A stretch of 64,000 nt of DNA from Phaeacidiphilus oryzae TH49 (GTDB taxonomy: Bacteria > Actinomycetota > Actinomycetes > Streptomycetales > Streptomycetaceae). Below the pieces are notes generated by a model. That model saw only the letters and a program-made list of their open reading frames with translations. It made no database searches and was not told the origin of the DNA. Below, in pieces: positions 30,966-38,633 of this stretch (position 1 is its first letter; each line of letters begins with the position of its first letter). Made by a program: the position numbers and the translations under genes. The DNA is taken from the NCBI RefSeq assembly GCF_000744815.1, contig NZ_JQMQ01000005.1, positions 4,917,801-4,981,800 on the forward strand, written 5' to 3'.

Positions 30966-31710
30966 GCGGGTCAGCGGTCAGCGTCGAGCGGTAGCACTCG
31001 GTCCGGTAGGGGAGCTCGGTGGGGCGGTGGGCCTCCAGGAGGGCCCGGACGCGGCGGAGGAGCTCCGCCCTCGGGGCGGGGTCGAGGGTGATGACGTAGC
31101 TGCGGGAGGAGATCATGTCGAGGATCCGGGCGCTCGTCATGGGGTGGCTCCAGTGGAAGTCCTGCCGCGAGACCGGGCCGAACGGGGTGACTACGCGGTC
31201 GACCTGGCGGTCCTCGGTCGGGGCCGCCGCGTAGTGGCGGAGGATCCCCTCCAGCTCGGCGACCCAGGGGACCGAGACGTCACGGAGGTTCCAGACCAGT
31301 CCCAACCGCCCGCCGGGGCGCAGCACCCGGGCGGCCTCGGGAACGGCGCGCTCCGGGGCCACCCAGTGCCAGGCCTGGGCGCAGAGAACGGCGTCGGCGG
31401 TTGAGTCGGGGAGGGGGATCGACTCACCGGTGCCGTCCAGGACGCGGACGTCGGGGAGTACGCGGGAGAACTCCTCGCGCATGCCGGAGGACGGCTCAAC
31501 GGCGATCACCTCCCGCCCGGGGGCCCGGAGCGCGCGGGTCAACTTGCCGGTGCCCGCGCCGAGATCGACCACCGTGCGCGCGTCCTCGGGCAGCAGCCAC
31601 GCAACCGCCTCCGGCGGGTACGGCGGGCGGCCCCGTTCGTAGGCGTCCGCCGCCGACCCGAAGGAGCCGGCCTGGCGGTGCCTCACCTCTTCTTCGTCGG
31701 CTGTCGGCAT
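30958..31710 (-). CDS. Class I SAM-dependent methyltransferase
   Basis: 250 aa from MPTADEEEVRHRQAGSFG. Motif I TVVDLGAGTGKLTRAL, motif II VIAVEPSSGM and DAVLCAQAWHWVAPERAVPEA with VLRPGGRLGLVWN place it with the AdoMet methyltransferases of the Methyltransf_11 type related to yeast TMT1/CrgA homologues. Small-molecule substrate unknown. The start is set at the first Met of the family match; the frame is open 50 codons upstream into the leader of the divergent GNAT gene. Confidence 0.88.
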   Translation of the reverse strand: MPTADEEEVRHRQAGSFGSAADAYERGRPPYPPEAVAWLLPEDARTVVDLGAGTGKLTRALRAPGREVIAVEPSSGMREEFSRVLPDVRVLDGTGESIPLPDSTADAVLCAQAWHWVAPERAVPEAARVLRPGGRLGLVWNLRDVSVPWVAELEGILRHYAAAPTEDRQVDRVVTPFGPVSRQDFHWSHPMTSARILDMISSRSYVITLDPAPRAELLRRVRALLEAHRPTELPYRTECYRSTLTADPLR

Positions 31711-31745
31711 GGGGGCATTCTGGCATTGTGGCAGAGGGCGACTGG

Positions 31746-31751
31746 TAGAAT
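31746..31751 (+). promoter_or_regulatory. Candidate -10 element of the GNAT gene at 31859
   Basis: TAGAAT matches the -10 consensus at five of six positions. Seventeen bases upstream is GCATTG, a weak -35. Transcription would begin near 31758, giving a leader of about 100 bases that contains the terminator-like hairpin. Confidence 0.4.
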
Positions 31752-31767
31752 GACGGCGGTACGAACA

Positions 31768-31812
31768 GCCTTCCTGGCCCGGATCAGGTGGATCCGGCGG
31801 GGAGGCTTTTTT
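31768..31812 (+). terminator. Intrinsic terminator-like hairpin in a gene leader (possible attenuator)
   Basis: The arms GCCTTCC..CCGGATC (31768-31785) and GATCCGG..GGAGGC (31791-31806) pair as a seven-bp upper stem and a six-bp lower stem with one bulge, around the loop AGGTG. Six T follow at 31807-31812. It lies 47 bases before the GNAT start and downstream of a -10-like TAGAAT, so it sits inside the leader, not after a gene on this strand. A GTG in the loop opens a 24-codon frame whose TGA overlaps the GNAT ATG. Confidence 0.6.
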
Positions 31813-31858
31813 CATGCCCGCGGGCTGTCTTCGCTTCTGCCGAATCCGAAGGAGTCTC

Positions 31859-32413
31859 ATGAATCCGATGCCGAGTGTCTCCGTTCGTCCCGCCCTCCCC
31901 GCCGACCGTTCCGTCGTGGAGCGGCTGTGGCTGATGTTCCGTCATGACATGTCCGAGTTCCAGGGCGCGTCGAACGCGCTGCCCAACCCCGACGGGACCT
32001 TTCGCGACGAGCGGCTGCGGGCGGCCTTCGAGGACGTCGACTGGGCGCCGTACCTGGTGGTCTGCGGCGACCGTCCGGCCGGGTTCGCGTTCGTCCGCGG
32101 ACTGGGGTCCCCGGTACGGGTGCTGAACAGCTTCTTCGTCGTGCGCGGGGTGCGCCGGGCGGGGGTCGGGCTGCGGGCGGTGGGGGAGGTGCTGGCCGGT
32201 CACCCGGGGGCATGGGAGGTCGCCTTCCAGGACGCCAACCGCGGTGCGGTGAGCTTCTGGCGCCGGGTGGCGACCGAGGCCGCCGGCGACCGGTGGAGCG
32301 AGGAGCGCCGACCGGTGCCGGGCCGTCCGGAGCTGCGGCCGGACGTCTGGATCTCGTTCAGCGTGGGGGGAGGAGAGGGGAGGGAGAAGGGCGAGGGGGG
32401 CGTAGGGGAGTGA
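31859..32413 (+). CDS. GNAT family N-acetyltransferase
   Basis: 184 aa. MNPMPSVSVRPALPADRSVVERLWLMFRHDMSEF is a typical GNAT N-terminus; the FFVVRGVRRAGVGLRAVGEVLA stretch is motif A, and the aligned ending QDANRGAVSFWRRVATEAAG matches the cofactor-adjacent helix. The ATG is chosen for AAGGAG five bases upstream; an in-frame ATG at 31814 with GGGGAGG before it would add 15 non-conserved residues. The C-terminal 20 residues are a Gly/Glu-rich repeat tail. The substrate is unknown; a leader hairpin suggests conditional expression. Confidence 0.88.
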   Translation: MNPMPSVSVRPALPADRSVVERLWLMFRHDMSEFQGASNALPNPDGTFRDERLRAAFEDVDWAPYLVVCGDRPAGFAFVRGLGSPVRVLNSFFVVRGVRRAGVGLRAVGEVLAGHPGAWEVAFQDANRGAVSFWRRVATEAAGDRWSEERRPVPGRPELRPDVWISFSVGGGEGREKGEGGVGE

Positions 32414-32442
32414 CCGGTGTTGGCTGAGGAGGAGGCGTCGTC

Positions 32443-33207
32443 GTGGGGCTGTTCGCCGCCAAGTGCCCGGTCGGGCCGGAGGCGCGGGCCTGGATCGAGA
32501 AGTCCATGGCCCTGCTGGCCGGGGAGTTCGGGCCGGAACCGCTGACCCGGGCGCCTGTGCTGCCGACGGCGGAGTTCTTCCCCGGCCCGTACGCCGGGTC
32601 GGAGGCGGACGTCCGGCAGGTCGTCGCGCGGGTCTGCGGGTACATGGGGGTGGCGGCCGACCGGGTGGAGGTCGAGGTGGAGCCGGACGACGGGGAGGAC
32701 GCGATGGTCGCCGGGCTCCGCCTGAACCGCAGCTCCCGCAGCGCCGCCGGGCACTACCGCCGGCAGGGCGGGCGAGCGGTGGTGTCGGTCGACGGGCGGC
32801 TGGCCGCCCGCCCGACGGCGCTGGTCGCGGTCGTCGCCCATGAGCTCGGCCACGTCCTGCTGATCGAGGAGCGCGGCCTGAACCCCGGGCAGCGCGACCA
32901 CGAGCAGCTCACCGACCTGCTGACGGTCTACTTCGGCCTCGGGGTCTTCAACGCCAACGCCGCCTTCGAGTTCCGGCAGGGCGGCGACGGGTGGTCGTCT
33001 GCGCGGCTCGGCTACCTCTCCGAGCAGATGTTCGGCTACGCCCTCGCCTGCTACGCCCGCCTGCGCGGTGAGACCGGCACCCCTGCCTGGGCGCGCCATC
33101 TGGACACCAACCCCCGCGCCTACCTGAAGCAGGGGCTGCGCTGGATGGCGGCGGCCGGTTCTTCGGGGGGCAGGGGGGCACCTCGGCGGGGCCCTGAGAG
33201 GCCTTGA
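32443..33207 (+). CDS. Putative zinc metallopeptidase (HELGH)
   Basis: 254 aa starting at GTG. The motif VVAHELGHVLLIEER with DHEQLTDLLTVYFGLGVFNAN downstream fits a gluzincin-like protein family: two zinc His in HELGH and a possible third acidic ligand in the DHEQLTD segment. There is no signal peptide, so it is probably cytoplasmic. The family is widespread but functionally undefined. The C-terminal about 15 residues are Gly/Arg-rich and may be unstructured. Confidence 0.7.
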   Translation: MGLFAAKCPVGPEARAWIEKSMALLAGEFGPEPLTRAPVLPTAEFFPGPYAGSEADVRQVVARVCGYMGVAADRVEVEVEPDDGEDAMVAGLRLNRSSRSAAGHYRRQGGRAVVSVDGRLAARPTALVAVVAHELGHVLLIEERGLNPGQRDHEQLTDLLTVYFGLGVFNANAAFEFRQGGDGWSSARLGYLSEQMFGYALACYARLRGETGTPAWARHLDTNPRAYLKQGLRWMAAAGSSGGRGAPRRGPERP

Positions 33208-33269
33208 GGGACCTTGGGACGCCTTGACGGCGCTGGGTCGGCTGCTGATCCTGGCCGGAACCGGCTGCG

Positions 33270-33512
33270 ATGACGGAACTGGCTTGGAGGCGGGGTCCTG
33301 TGCCGACGGGAGCGGTGGGGCAGCAGCGGGACGGGTCGATCGTGCGAGAGGTGGCGCTGGCCGAGGTGCTGGAGACGGCGGCCCGGGCGCTGGAGGACCG
33401 GACCCGCGCGACGGTGGAGGCCTGGCGCAACCAGGCCGCCGTGGTACGGGGGTTGGCGGCGGGGGTGCTGCCGCCGATGCCGGGGTATCCGCCGCGCGGG
33501 GCTGCGGGGTAG
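33270..33512 (+). CDS. Small uncharacterised protein
   Basis: 80 aa. The middle (REVALAEVLETAARALEDRTRATVEAWRNQAAVVRGLAA) is a plausible amphipathic helical pair; both ends are Gly/Pro-rich. Codon-position bias is consistent with coding, but no family is recognised. It could be a short stand-alone protein or a chance frame. Confidence 0.4.
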   Translation: MTELAWRRGPVPTGAVGQQRDGSIVREVALAEVLETAARALEDRTRATVEAWRNQAAVVRGLAAGVLPPMPGYPPRGAAG

Positions 33513-33676
33513 GGGGTAGCGGGGGTCTCGGGGGAGCGGGGGAACGGGGCCACGAGGGCAGAAAGCGGAGAGGCGGAGGGGCGGGGAGTCGGAGGGGCGG
33601 CGGCGAGTCGGGCGGGTACTGCCGTGACTCTTCTGTGCGGGCCTGGTGTGAGTCGGGCCAGCCGGGTACGAGCGTT

Positions 33677-33693
33677 TCTGACGGAGCGTCAGA
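33677..33693. promoter_or_regulatory. Perfect palindrome upstream of the MFS gene
   Basis: TCTGACG-GAG-CGTCAGA is a perfect 7-bp inverted repeat with a 3-base centre, followed by CTATGAG. Its position ahead of an exporter gene fits a TetR-type operator, but no TetR gene is next to it. The gene-free stretch 33513-33762 holds nothing else recognisable. Confidence 0.5.
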
Positions 33694-33762
33694 CTATGAG
33701 CGGGGCGGGGCGGGGCGCGAGCGCGCGGTTCCGAGCGCTGCTCTCGGTCGGCGCCGACGCGT

Positions 33763-35604
33763 GTGTCGGGAATGTGGGTGGTGGGCGTGGCCGGGCCGGA
33801 AACCGAGGCGACCGAGGCGGCAAGGGCGGCAAGGGCGGCAAGGGCGACCGAGACGGCCGAGACGGCAAAGGCGGCCAAGATGCGGGACTGGTCCTGGGGC
33901 CGCATCTGGACGCTGGTGGTCTCCTGCCTGGCGGTCTCCCTGGTGATGGCGGCCGTGGCGTCGCTGACCACGACCCTGCCCGACCTGGCGCGCGATACCG
34001 GCGCCGGACAGACCCAGTCGACCTGGATCGTCGACGCCTACACCCTGGCCCTGGCCTGCGTGCTGCTGCCGGCCGGCGCGGTGGGCGACCGGCGCGGGCG
34101 GCGCGGACTGCTGCTGGCCGGGCTCGGCGTCTTCGCGGTCGCGTCGGCGGTCCCGGTAGTGGTGGACGCACCGGAGTGGATCATCGTCTGCCGGGCCGCG
34201 GCCGGCCTCGGAGCCGGTCTTGTGATGCCCGCCACGCTGGCCATCCTCACTGCCGAGTTCCCCGCCCGGCAGGCCTCGCGCGCGGTCGGGGTGTGGGCCG
34301 GATTCGCAGGCGCGGGAGGGGCGTTGGGACTGCTGGGCGCCGGGGCGCTGCTGGCGGTCTGGTCGTGGGAGGCGGTCTTCGCGGCGACCGCGCTGCTGGC
34401 GCTGGTGCTCGTGGTCGGCGGCTGCTTCCTGCCCGCCTCGCGGGAGACCGGGGCGCCCCGGCTCGACCTGGCCGGTTCGGTGCTCTCCGCGGTGGCCGTC
34501 GGGCTGGTGGTCTTCGGCGTCATCGAGGCGCCCGACCACGGGTGGAGCAGCCCGGTGGTCCTGGGCACGCTGAGCGGCGGGGCGGTGGCCGTGGCCTGCT
34601 TCGTGCTCCTCGAACGGCGGCTGGCCGCACCGCTGCTGGACATCCGGCTGTTCGGGCGGCGCGGCTTCGGCACCGGCTCGGCGTCGATGACGGTGCAGTT
34701 CGTCGCCACCTTCGGGATCTTCTACCTGCAGATGCAGTACCTCCAACTGGTGTGGGGCTACTCGGCGTTGCGCGCCGGACTGGCGCTGGCGCCGATGACC
34801 GTTCCGCTGGTGCTGATAGCCGTCTTCGCGCCGTGGCTGGCCGAGCGGGTCGGGCTGCGAGCGATGACGGCGGCCGGGCTGGCGATGATCACTGTCTCGC
34901 TGGTCGGGGTCAGCGGCCTCGGAGTCGCACCGGACTACCCGCGAATGACGGCCTACCTCGCCCTGTTCGGCGCCGGGCTGGGCACCAGCGGGGCGCCGGC
35001 CACCACGGCGATCGTCCGCGGGGTGCCGCGCGGCAAGCAGGGTGTGGCGTCGGCGGTCAACGACGCCACCCGGGAGATCGGCGCCGCCATCGGAATCGCC
35101 CTCGCCGGGAGCCTGCTGGCGAGCGGGTACCACGCGCATTTCGCGCTGGGGGGAGGGGCGGCGCCTGGAGGTGGCGGCGGTGGCGGCGGTTCCGGCGTGG
35201 GGGCGCGGGCTGGGGAGTCCCTGGCGGCGGCGCTGCAGATCGCCGGTCGTCTGCCGGGCCGTGCGGGAGCCCGGGTCGCCGAGGCGGGACGGCTTGCCTT
35301 CGTCCACGGGATGCATGACGCGTTCCTCGTCCTGGCGATCGTCACGGGCGTGGCGACGGTGGTCCTGGCGGCGTGGGCACCGGGACGCGGACGGGGCGTG
35401 GACGGGAACGAGGCGGGGGGCGGGGAGTCGGACGCGCGGGAGTCGGACGCGCGGGAGGCGGGCGTGGGGGCGGGGCGGGGGCGGAGGAGAACGCGGGGGA
35501 GCGCGAGCGCAGCGGGACGCGCGAGCGCAGGGGTACGGGCGAGCGCAGGGGTACGGAGTAGCCGGGAGGAACTGGTGGGGCGTGCCCGGCGTCCTGGGCA
35601 TTGA
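33763..35604 (+). CDS. MFS transporter, DHA2 (14-TM, EmrB/QacA-like) drug exporter
   Basis: Up to 613 aa. Fourteen-helix MFS pump: TM1 near IWTLVVSCLAVSLVMAAVAS, then DTGAGQTQSTWIVDAYTLALA, motif A-like GAVGDRRGRRGLLL, motif C-like LGAGLVMPATLA and a late VASAVNDATREIGAAIGIALAGSLL. It probably uses the proton gradient to export drugs or metabolites. The N-terminal about 39 residues are encoded by GGCAAGGGC-type repeats, so the ATG at 33880 (MRDWSWGRIW) may be the true start. About 75 C-terminal residues are also minisatellite-derived and probably disordered. Confidence 0.88.
   Translation: MSGMWVVGVAGPETEATEAARAARAARATETAETAKAAKMRDWSWGRIWTLVVSCLAVSLVMAAVASLTTTLPDLARDTGAGQTQSTWIVDAYTLALACVLLPAGAVGDRRGRRGLLLAGLGVFAVASAVPVVVDAPEWIIVCRAAAGLGAGLVMPATLAILTAEFPARQASRAVGVWAGFAGAGGALGLLGAGALLAVWSWEAVFAATALLALVLVVGGCFLPASRETGAPRLDLAGSVLSAVAVGLVVFGVIEAPDHGWSSPVVLGTLSGGAVAVACFVLLERRLAAPLLDIRLFGRRGFGTGSASMTVQFVATFGIFYLQMQYLQLVWGYSALRAGLALAPMTVPLVLIAVFAPWLAERVGLRAMTAAGLAMITVSLVGVSGLGVAPDYPRMTAYLALFGAGLGTSGAPATTAIVRGVPRGKQGVASAVNDATREIGAAIGIALAGSLLASGYHAHFALGGGAAPGGGGGGGGSGVGARAGESLAAALQIAGRLPGRAGARVAEAGRLAFVHGMHDAFLVLAIVTGVATVVLAAWAPGRGRGVDGNEAGGGESDARESDAREAGVGAGRGRRRTRGSASAAGRASAGVRASAGVRSSREELVGRARRPGH
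35421..35575. repeat. GC minisatellites in the 3' end of the MFS gene
   Basis: Two short direct-repeat blocks: GGGAGTCGGACGCGC-type units near 35428-35460 and GCGAGCGCAG(G)GGTACGG-type units near 35495-35565. They encode the Arg/Ala/Ser-rich tail of the transporter and look recently expanded. Confidence 0.6.
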
Positions 35605-35781
35605 AGCGCGCGTGGTGGGAGGCGGGTCGGCCCCCGGCTCGAGCCCGGTACCGCCGATGCCTGTGTCGACGCCGTCGGTGATGGCGCCGGCCGACGCCGA
35701 GGGCGATGCTGAGAGCGACGGCGTCTCGCCCGGGTCGGACGAGGAGCCGGAACCGGGGTCGGAGCCGGAACCGGAGTCGGA

Positions 35782-36990
35782 GTGGAGCCGGAGTCGCTGT
35801 CGGCACCGGTCCGGTCGGCCCCCGCCGCCGTCGCCGCCGCCGTCCTTAGTCGTCGCCGAGCCTTGGGGAACCGTCGCGTGCCCGTATCCGTACCCCTCCT
35901 GTTCCTGCTGTACCCCGCCACGCTGTTCTGGCTGATCGTCTTCACGGTGGCGACCGTCCGGGACCGCCGCCGGCTGCGCAACGCCGTCTACCTCTTCTTC
36001 CTCGTCCTCTGCGCGCTGCTGTCCGCCTTCGACACGCTGAGGCTGTTCCTGCCCGAGGGCGCCGTCCTGCTGGCCGTACTGCTCGTGCTGGCCCTCGTCG
36101 CGGCGGTGGTGCTGCTCGCCGTCTTCCTGATCTGCAACGGCGTGACGATGGTGCGCAGAGAGGGCCTCCGGCCGGCGAACCTCCTCTCGCTGCTGGTGGG
36201 GCTGGGGATGGTCGGGTACGGGGTGTTCTTCGCCATCTGCGAGTGGATCGACAGCCTGCCGCTGCACGCGCTCCAGGTGGTGCTAGTGGTGCTCCTCGCG
36301 TACGTCTCGTTCCTCTTCAGCAGCTTTCTGCTCTACTCGCTCTTCTACGCCCGGCTCCCGTACTGGGGGCGGGTGGACGCCGTGATCGTCCTCGGGTCGG
36401 GGCTGATCGGGTCGCGGGTGCCGCCGCTGCTCGCCTCGCGACTCGACCGGGGGCGGGCCGAGTTCGAGAAGGCGGAGGCCAAGGCGGCCGGAAAGGCGGG
36501 GCAGACAGGTCAGGCGGGGCAGGCGGGGCAGGCGGGGCAGACAGGTCAAGCGGGGCAGGCGGCGGCGCCGGGACAGGCCCTGCCGGTCATCGTGGTATCA
36601 GGCGGCCAGGGTCCGGGGGAGGACCTGCCCGAGGCGCACGCCATGGCGGACTACCTGATCGCCGCCGGCGTACCGGCCGAGCGGGTGGTACGGGAGGACC
36701 GCTCGACGACCACCGCGGAGAACCTGAGGTTCAGCAAGGAGATCCTGGACCGCAGCCTCCCCGAGGGCTACCGCTGCCTGGTCGTGACCAACAACTACCA
36801 CGTGCTGCGGGCGGCCCTGACGGCCCGCCGGGTCCGGATCCGCAGCGAGGTGGTGGGCTCGCCCACGGCCCGGTACTTCTGGCCGTCGGCGGTGATCCGG
36901 GAGTTCGTCGCGATCGTCATGGCGAAGAAGGGGCTGAACCTGCTGGTGTGCGGGCTGCTCATGCTCGGCGCTCTGCTGTCGGCGGCGTAG
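35782..36990 (+). CDS. YdcF family (DUF218) membrane protein
   Basis: Up to 402 aa. Four to five membrane helices in the first half (SVPLLFLLYPATLFWLIVF; EGAVLLAVLLVLALVAAVVLLAVFL; LHALQVVLVVLLAYVSFLFS) precede a DUF218/YdcF domain (DAVIVLGSG, VIVVSGGQGPGEDLPEAHAMADYLI, STTTAENLRFSKEIL, VVTNNYHVLRAAL), then a final helix. Relatives include ElyC/SanA-type envelope proteins, but no reaction is proven. The domain carries a Gly-Gln-Ala/Thr repeat insertion. The GTG at 35878 (VPVSVPLLFLL) is a likely alternative start, because the first 32 residues are repeat-derived. Confidence 0.85.
   Translation: MEPESLSAPVRSAPAAVAAAVLSRRRALGNRRVPVSVPLLFLLYPATLFWLIVFTVATVRDRRRLRNAVYLFFLVLCALLSAFDTLRLFLPEGAVLLAVLLVLALVAAVVLLAVFLICNGVTMVRREGLRPANLLSLLVGLGMVGYGVFFAICEWIDSLPLHALQVVLVVLLAYVSFLFSSFLLYSLFYARLPYWGRVDAVIVLGSGLIGSRVPPLLASRLDRGRAEFEKAEAKAAGKAGQTGQAGQAGQAGQTGQAGQAAAPGQALPVIVVSGGQGPGEDLPEAHAMADYLIAAGVPAERVVREDRSTTTAENLRFSKEILDRSLPEGYRCLVVTNNYHVLRAALTARRVRIRSEVVGSPTARYFWPSAVIREFVAIVMAKKGLNLLVCGLLMLGALLSAA
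36495..36562. repeat. CAGGCGGGG 9-bp tandem repeat inside ydcF-like gene
   Basis: About seven units of a CAGGCGGGG/CAGACAGGT pattern insert a GQAGQTGQ-type loop into the YdcF domain. In-frame 9-bp steps mean copy number can change without breaking the gene. Confidence 0.75.
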
Positions 36991-37519
36991 CGCCGCCGTC
37001 CCAGCGCAGGGTCATGTCCGGGAGGTGCTCCATGTTGCGCGCGCCGTCACTGGTGTCGAGGGTGCGGAAGCCGTGGCGCGTGTAGAACGCCCGGGCCTCG
37101 GTGTTCTGCTGGAAGACGTGCAGGGAGAGGCCGTGGGGGCTGTGCCGCTTGGCCGCGTCGAGAAGCAGGGTGCCGATGCCCTGGCGGCGGACGTCCGGCC
37201 GGAGGTAGAGGTGCTCCAGCAGATCGCCGTCGACGGCGGCGTAGCCGACGGTGTCGAGGCGGCGGCTCGACTCCGCGGCCCGTACCGCCACCCAGACTCG
37301 GCAGGTGCGGAGGACGACCGACCCGAACCATGCGGCGACCTCCTCGGCGGTCCGCCGCTGCGGGGGCAGATACGGCATGGTCGCGGCCCGGGAGTCCAGA
37401 TGGATGCGGGCGAGATCCGCCGCGTCGGCGGCCGTCGCGGACCGGATGGTGACGGCGGGGACGGCGGGGACCGCGGGGACGGCGGCGGTGCTGGGATGTG
37501 GTTCATCCGCAGAGCTCAT
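36959..37519 (-). CDS. GNAT family N-acetyltransferase
   Basis: 186 aa. After an N-terminal AVPAVPAVPAV repeat (9-bp GC unit), a GNAT domain follows: VTIRSATAADAADLARIH, the acetyl-CoA loop LYLRPDVRRQGIGTLLLDAA and VFQQNTEARAFYTRHGFRTLD. This resembles the RimI-like/YjdJ groups. Its end overlaps the 3' end of the convergent YdcF gene by 32 bases. Substrate unknown. Confidence 0.88.
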   Translation of the reverse strand: MSSADEPHPSTAAVPAVPAVPAVTIRSATAADAADLARIHLDSRAATMPYLPPQRRTAEEVAAWFGSVVLRTCRVWVAVRAAESSRRLDTVGYAAVDGDLLEHLYLRPDVRRQGIGTLLLDAAKRHSPHGLSLHVFQQNTEARAFYTRHGFRTLDTSDGARNMEHLPDMTLRWDGGATPPTAERRA

Positions 37520-37620
37520 GGGAGGACGCTACTGAGTTGCGGGGCCGGGTTCGAGCGAATTAGGCGGTGGTCGGGGGGCGGCCGGGCGGAGCCGGCGGCC
37601 GGGCGCCTCTGCCCTGCCGG

Positions 37621-38319
37621 TCAGCCGAGGGCTTGGGAGATGCGGGATCGGGGGTCCTCGGCGTCGGCGGCGTCCTCGCCGGCCCCGCCGTCCGGGCTGT
37701 CCTGCACCGCTTCGGGGTTGGTGGTGGTGAAGGTGACCGTGTGGGCGATGGCGTCGAGGATGCCCGCGTAGTACGGCGCCTCGGTGGGGCAGGGCGTGCT
37801 GAGGTCGATCACCACGACCTTGCGCTGGCCCTGCGGGAACGGGATCACCGCCTGCGCCTGCCAGGCCATCGGGGAGACGGCTTCGACGTCGTCCGGTGCG
37901 AGCGTCATCCGGATGACGAACGCGGCCGGCCCGCAGGGGAGTTCGATCGGTGTGGCGGAGACCCCCGGGGCGTGCCGCGGCCCGCCCTCGGCGTGCGCCT
38001 TCAGGATCTGGGCGATGGTGAGATGCGGGTTCGCCTCCTCCTGGTCCTTGACGAAGACGTTCAGCGTGGCCATCGACAACCCGCCGTCGTCGGTACGGAA
38101 GTACCCGTACCCGACGTAGATCGCCCCCTCGGCGAGGAGCGAGCCGTAGGCCGTCCGATACAGCGTCAGAAGCGTTTCGCGATCGGAGGGGGAGGCGTCC
38201 GCGGCGACGGCGTCGACGACCTCGCGCAGCTTGTCGAGAAGGAGGCCGGGGTCGTCGAGGTGCGGGAGGTCGACGAAGAACTCGGGGATCCGCAGCCCCA
38301 TCGCGTCAGTTGTCGGCAT
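37621..38319 (-). CDS. Uncharacterised protein, last gene of a WXG100 cluster
   Basis: 232 aa, no membrane segment or signal. It shows a mixed alpha/beta pattern (GAIYVGYGYFRTDDGGLSMATLNVFV; GPAAFVIRMTLAPDD; QGQRKVVVIDLSTPCP). I do not recognise the family with certainty; similar proteins accompany WXG100 genes in streptomycetes. The ATG shares its A with the stop of the preceding gene (TGATG), so translation is coupled to the membrane protein. It could be an immunity or chaperone-like partner of the 516-aa protein, but this is inference from position. Confidence 0.7.
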   Translation of the reverse strand: MPTTDAMGLRIPEFFVDLPHLDDPGLLLDKLREVVDAVAADASPSDRETLLTLYRTAYGSLLAEGAIYVGYGYFRTDDGGLSMATLNVFVKDQEEANPHLTIAQILKAHAEGGPRHAPGVSATPIELPCGPAAFVIRMTLAPDDVEAVSPMAWQAQAVIPFPQGQRKVVVIDLSTPCPTEAPYYAGILDAIAHTVTFTTTNPEAVQDSPDGGAGEDAADAEDPRSRISQALG

Positions 38320-38618
38320 CACCCCTCCTGGCGGCGAACGAAGTAGGCGCGCTTTCCCTGCTTGCCCATCCATGCGGTCCGCTGGAACTCGAACCCGCAA
38401 TCGGCTCCGATGGCCTTCATCCGGTCGAGGGGCAACCTGTAGTCGTCCAGGTCGATCTCCACCTGGTCAGGAGCCGGCCCCACTTGCGGTCGGTCGAACT
38501 CCTTACGAAACGCCGCCTCCTGCTCTTCTGCCGGGCGGTGGCGGTTCCTCCACTGAAGCGTGTAGTAGCTCGCGATCAGCGCTGCCACCACGCAGACCAC
38601 CACGACGATCAGCACCAT
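38319..38618 (-). CDS. Small single-pass membrane protein of a WXG100 cluster
   Basis: 99 aa. One N-terminal transmembrane helix (MVLIVVVVCVVAALIASYYTL) with a cytoplasmic domain (RNRHRPAEEQEAAFRKEF; VEIDLDDYRLPLDRMKAIGADCGFEFQRTAWMGKQGK). It lies 15 bases after the 516-aa gene and overlaps the next gene by one base. Function unknown. Confidence 0.7.
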   Translation of the reverse strand: MVLIVVVVCVVAALIASYYTLQWRNRHRPAEEQEAAFRKEFDRPQVGPAPDQVEIDLDDYRLPLDRMKAIGADCGFEFQRTAWMGKQGKRAYFVRRQEG

Positions 38619-38633
38619 GACGGCATCCCTCCG

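Noticed and set aside
31814-31858. Longer N-terminus for the GNAT gene from ATG 31814
   Set aside because: The added residues are Cys/Arg-rich and not GNAT-like; the ATG at 31859 has AAGGAG at good distance.
33694-36267. 857-codon minus-strand frame
   Set aside because: Antisense to the MFS and YdcF genes, His/Gln/Arg-rich shadow.
36495-36562. Regular 9-bp repeat considered as CRISPR
   Set aside because: Units are contiguous without spacers and lie in a coding sequence.
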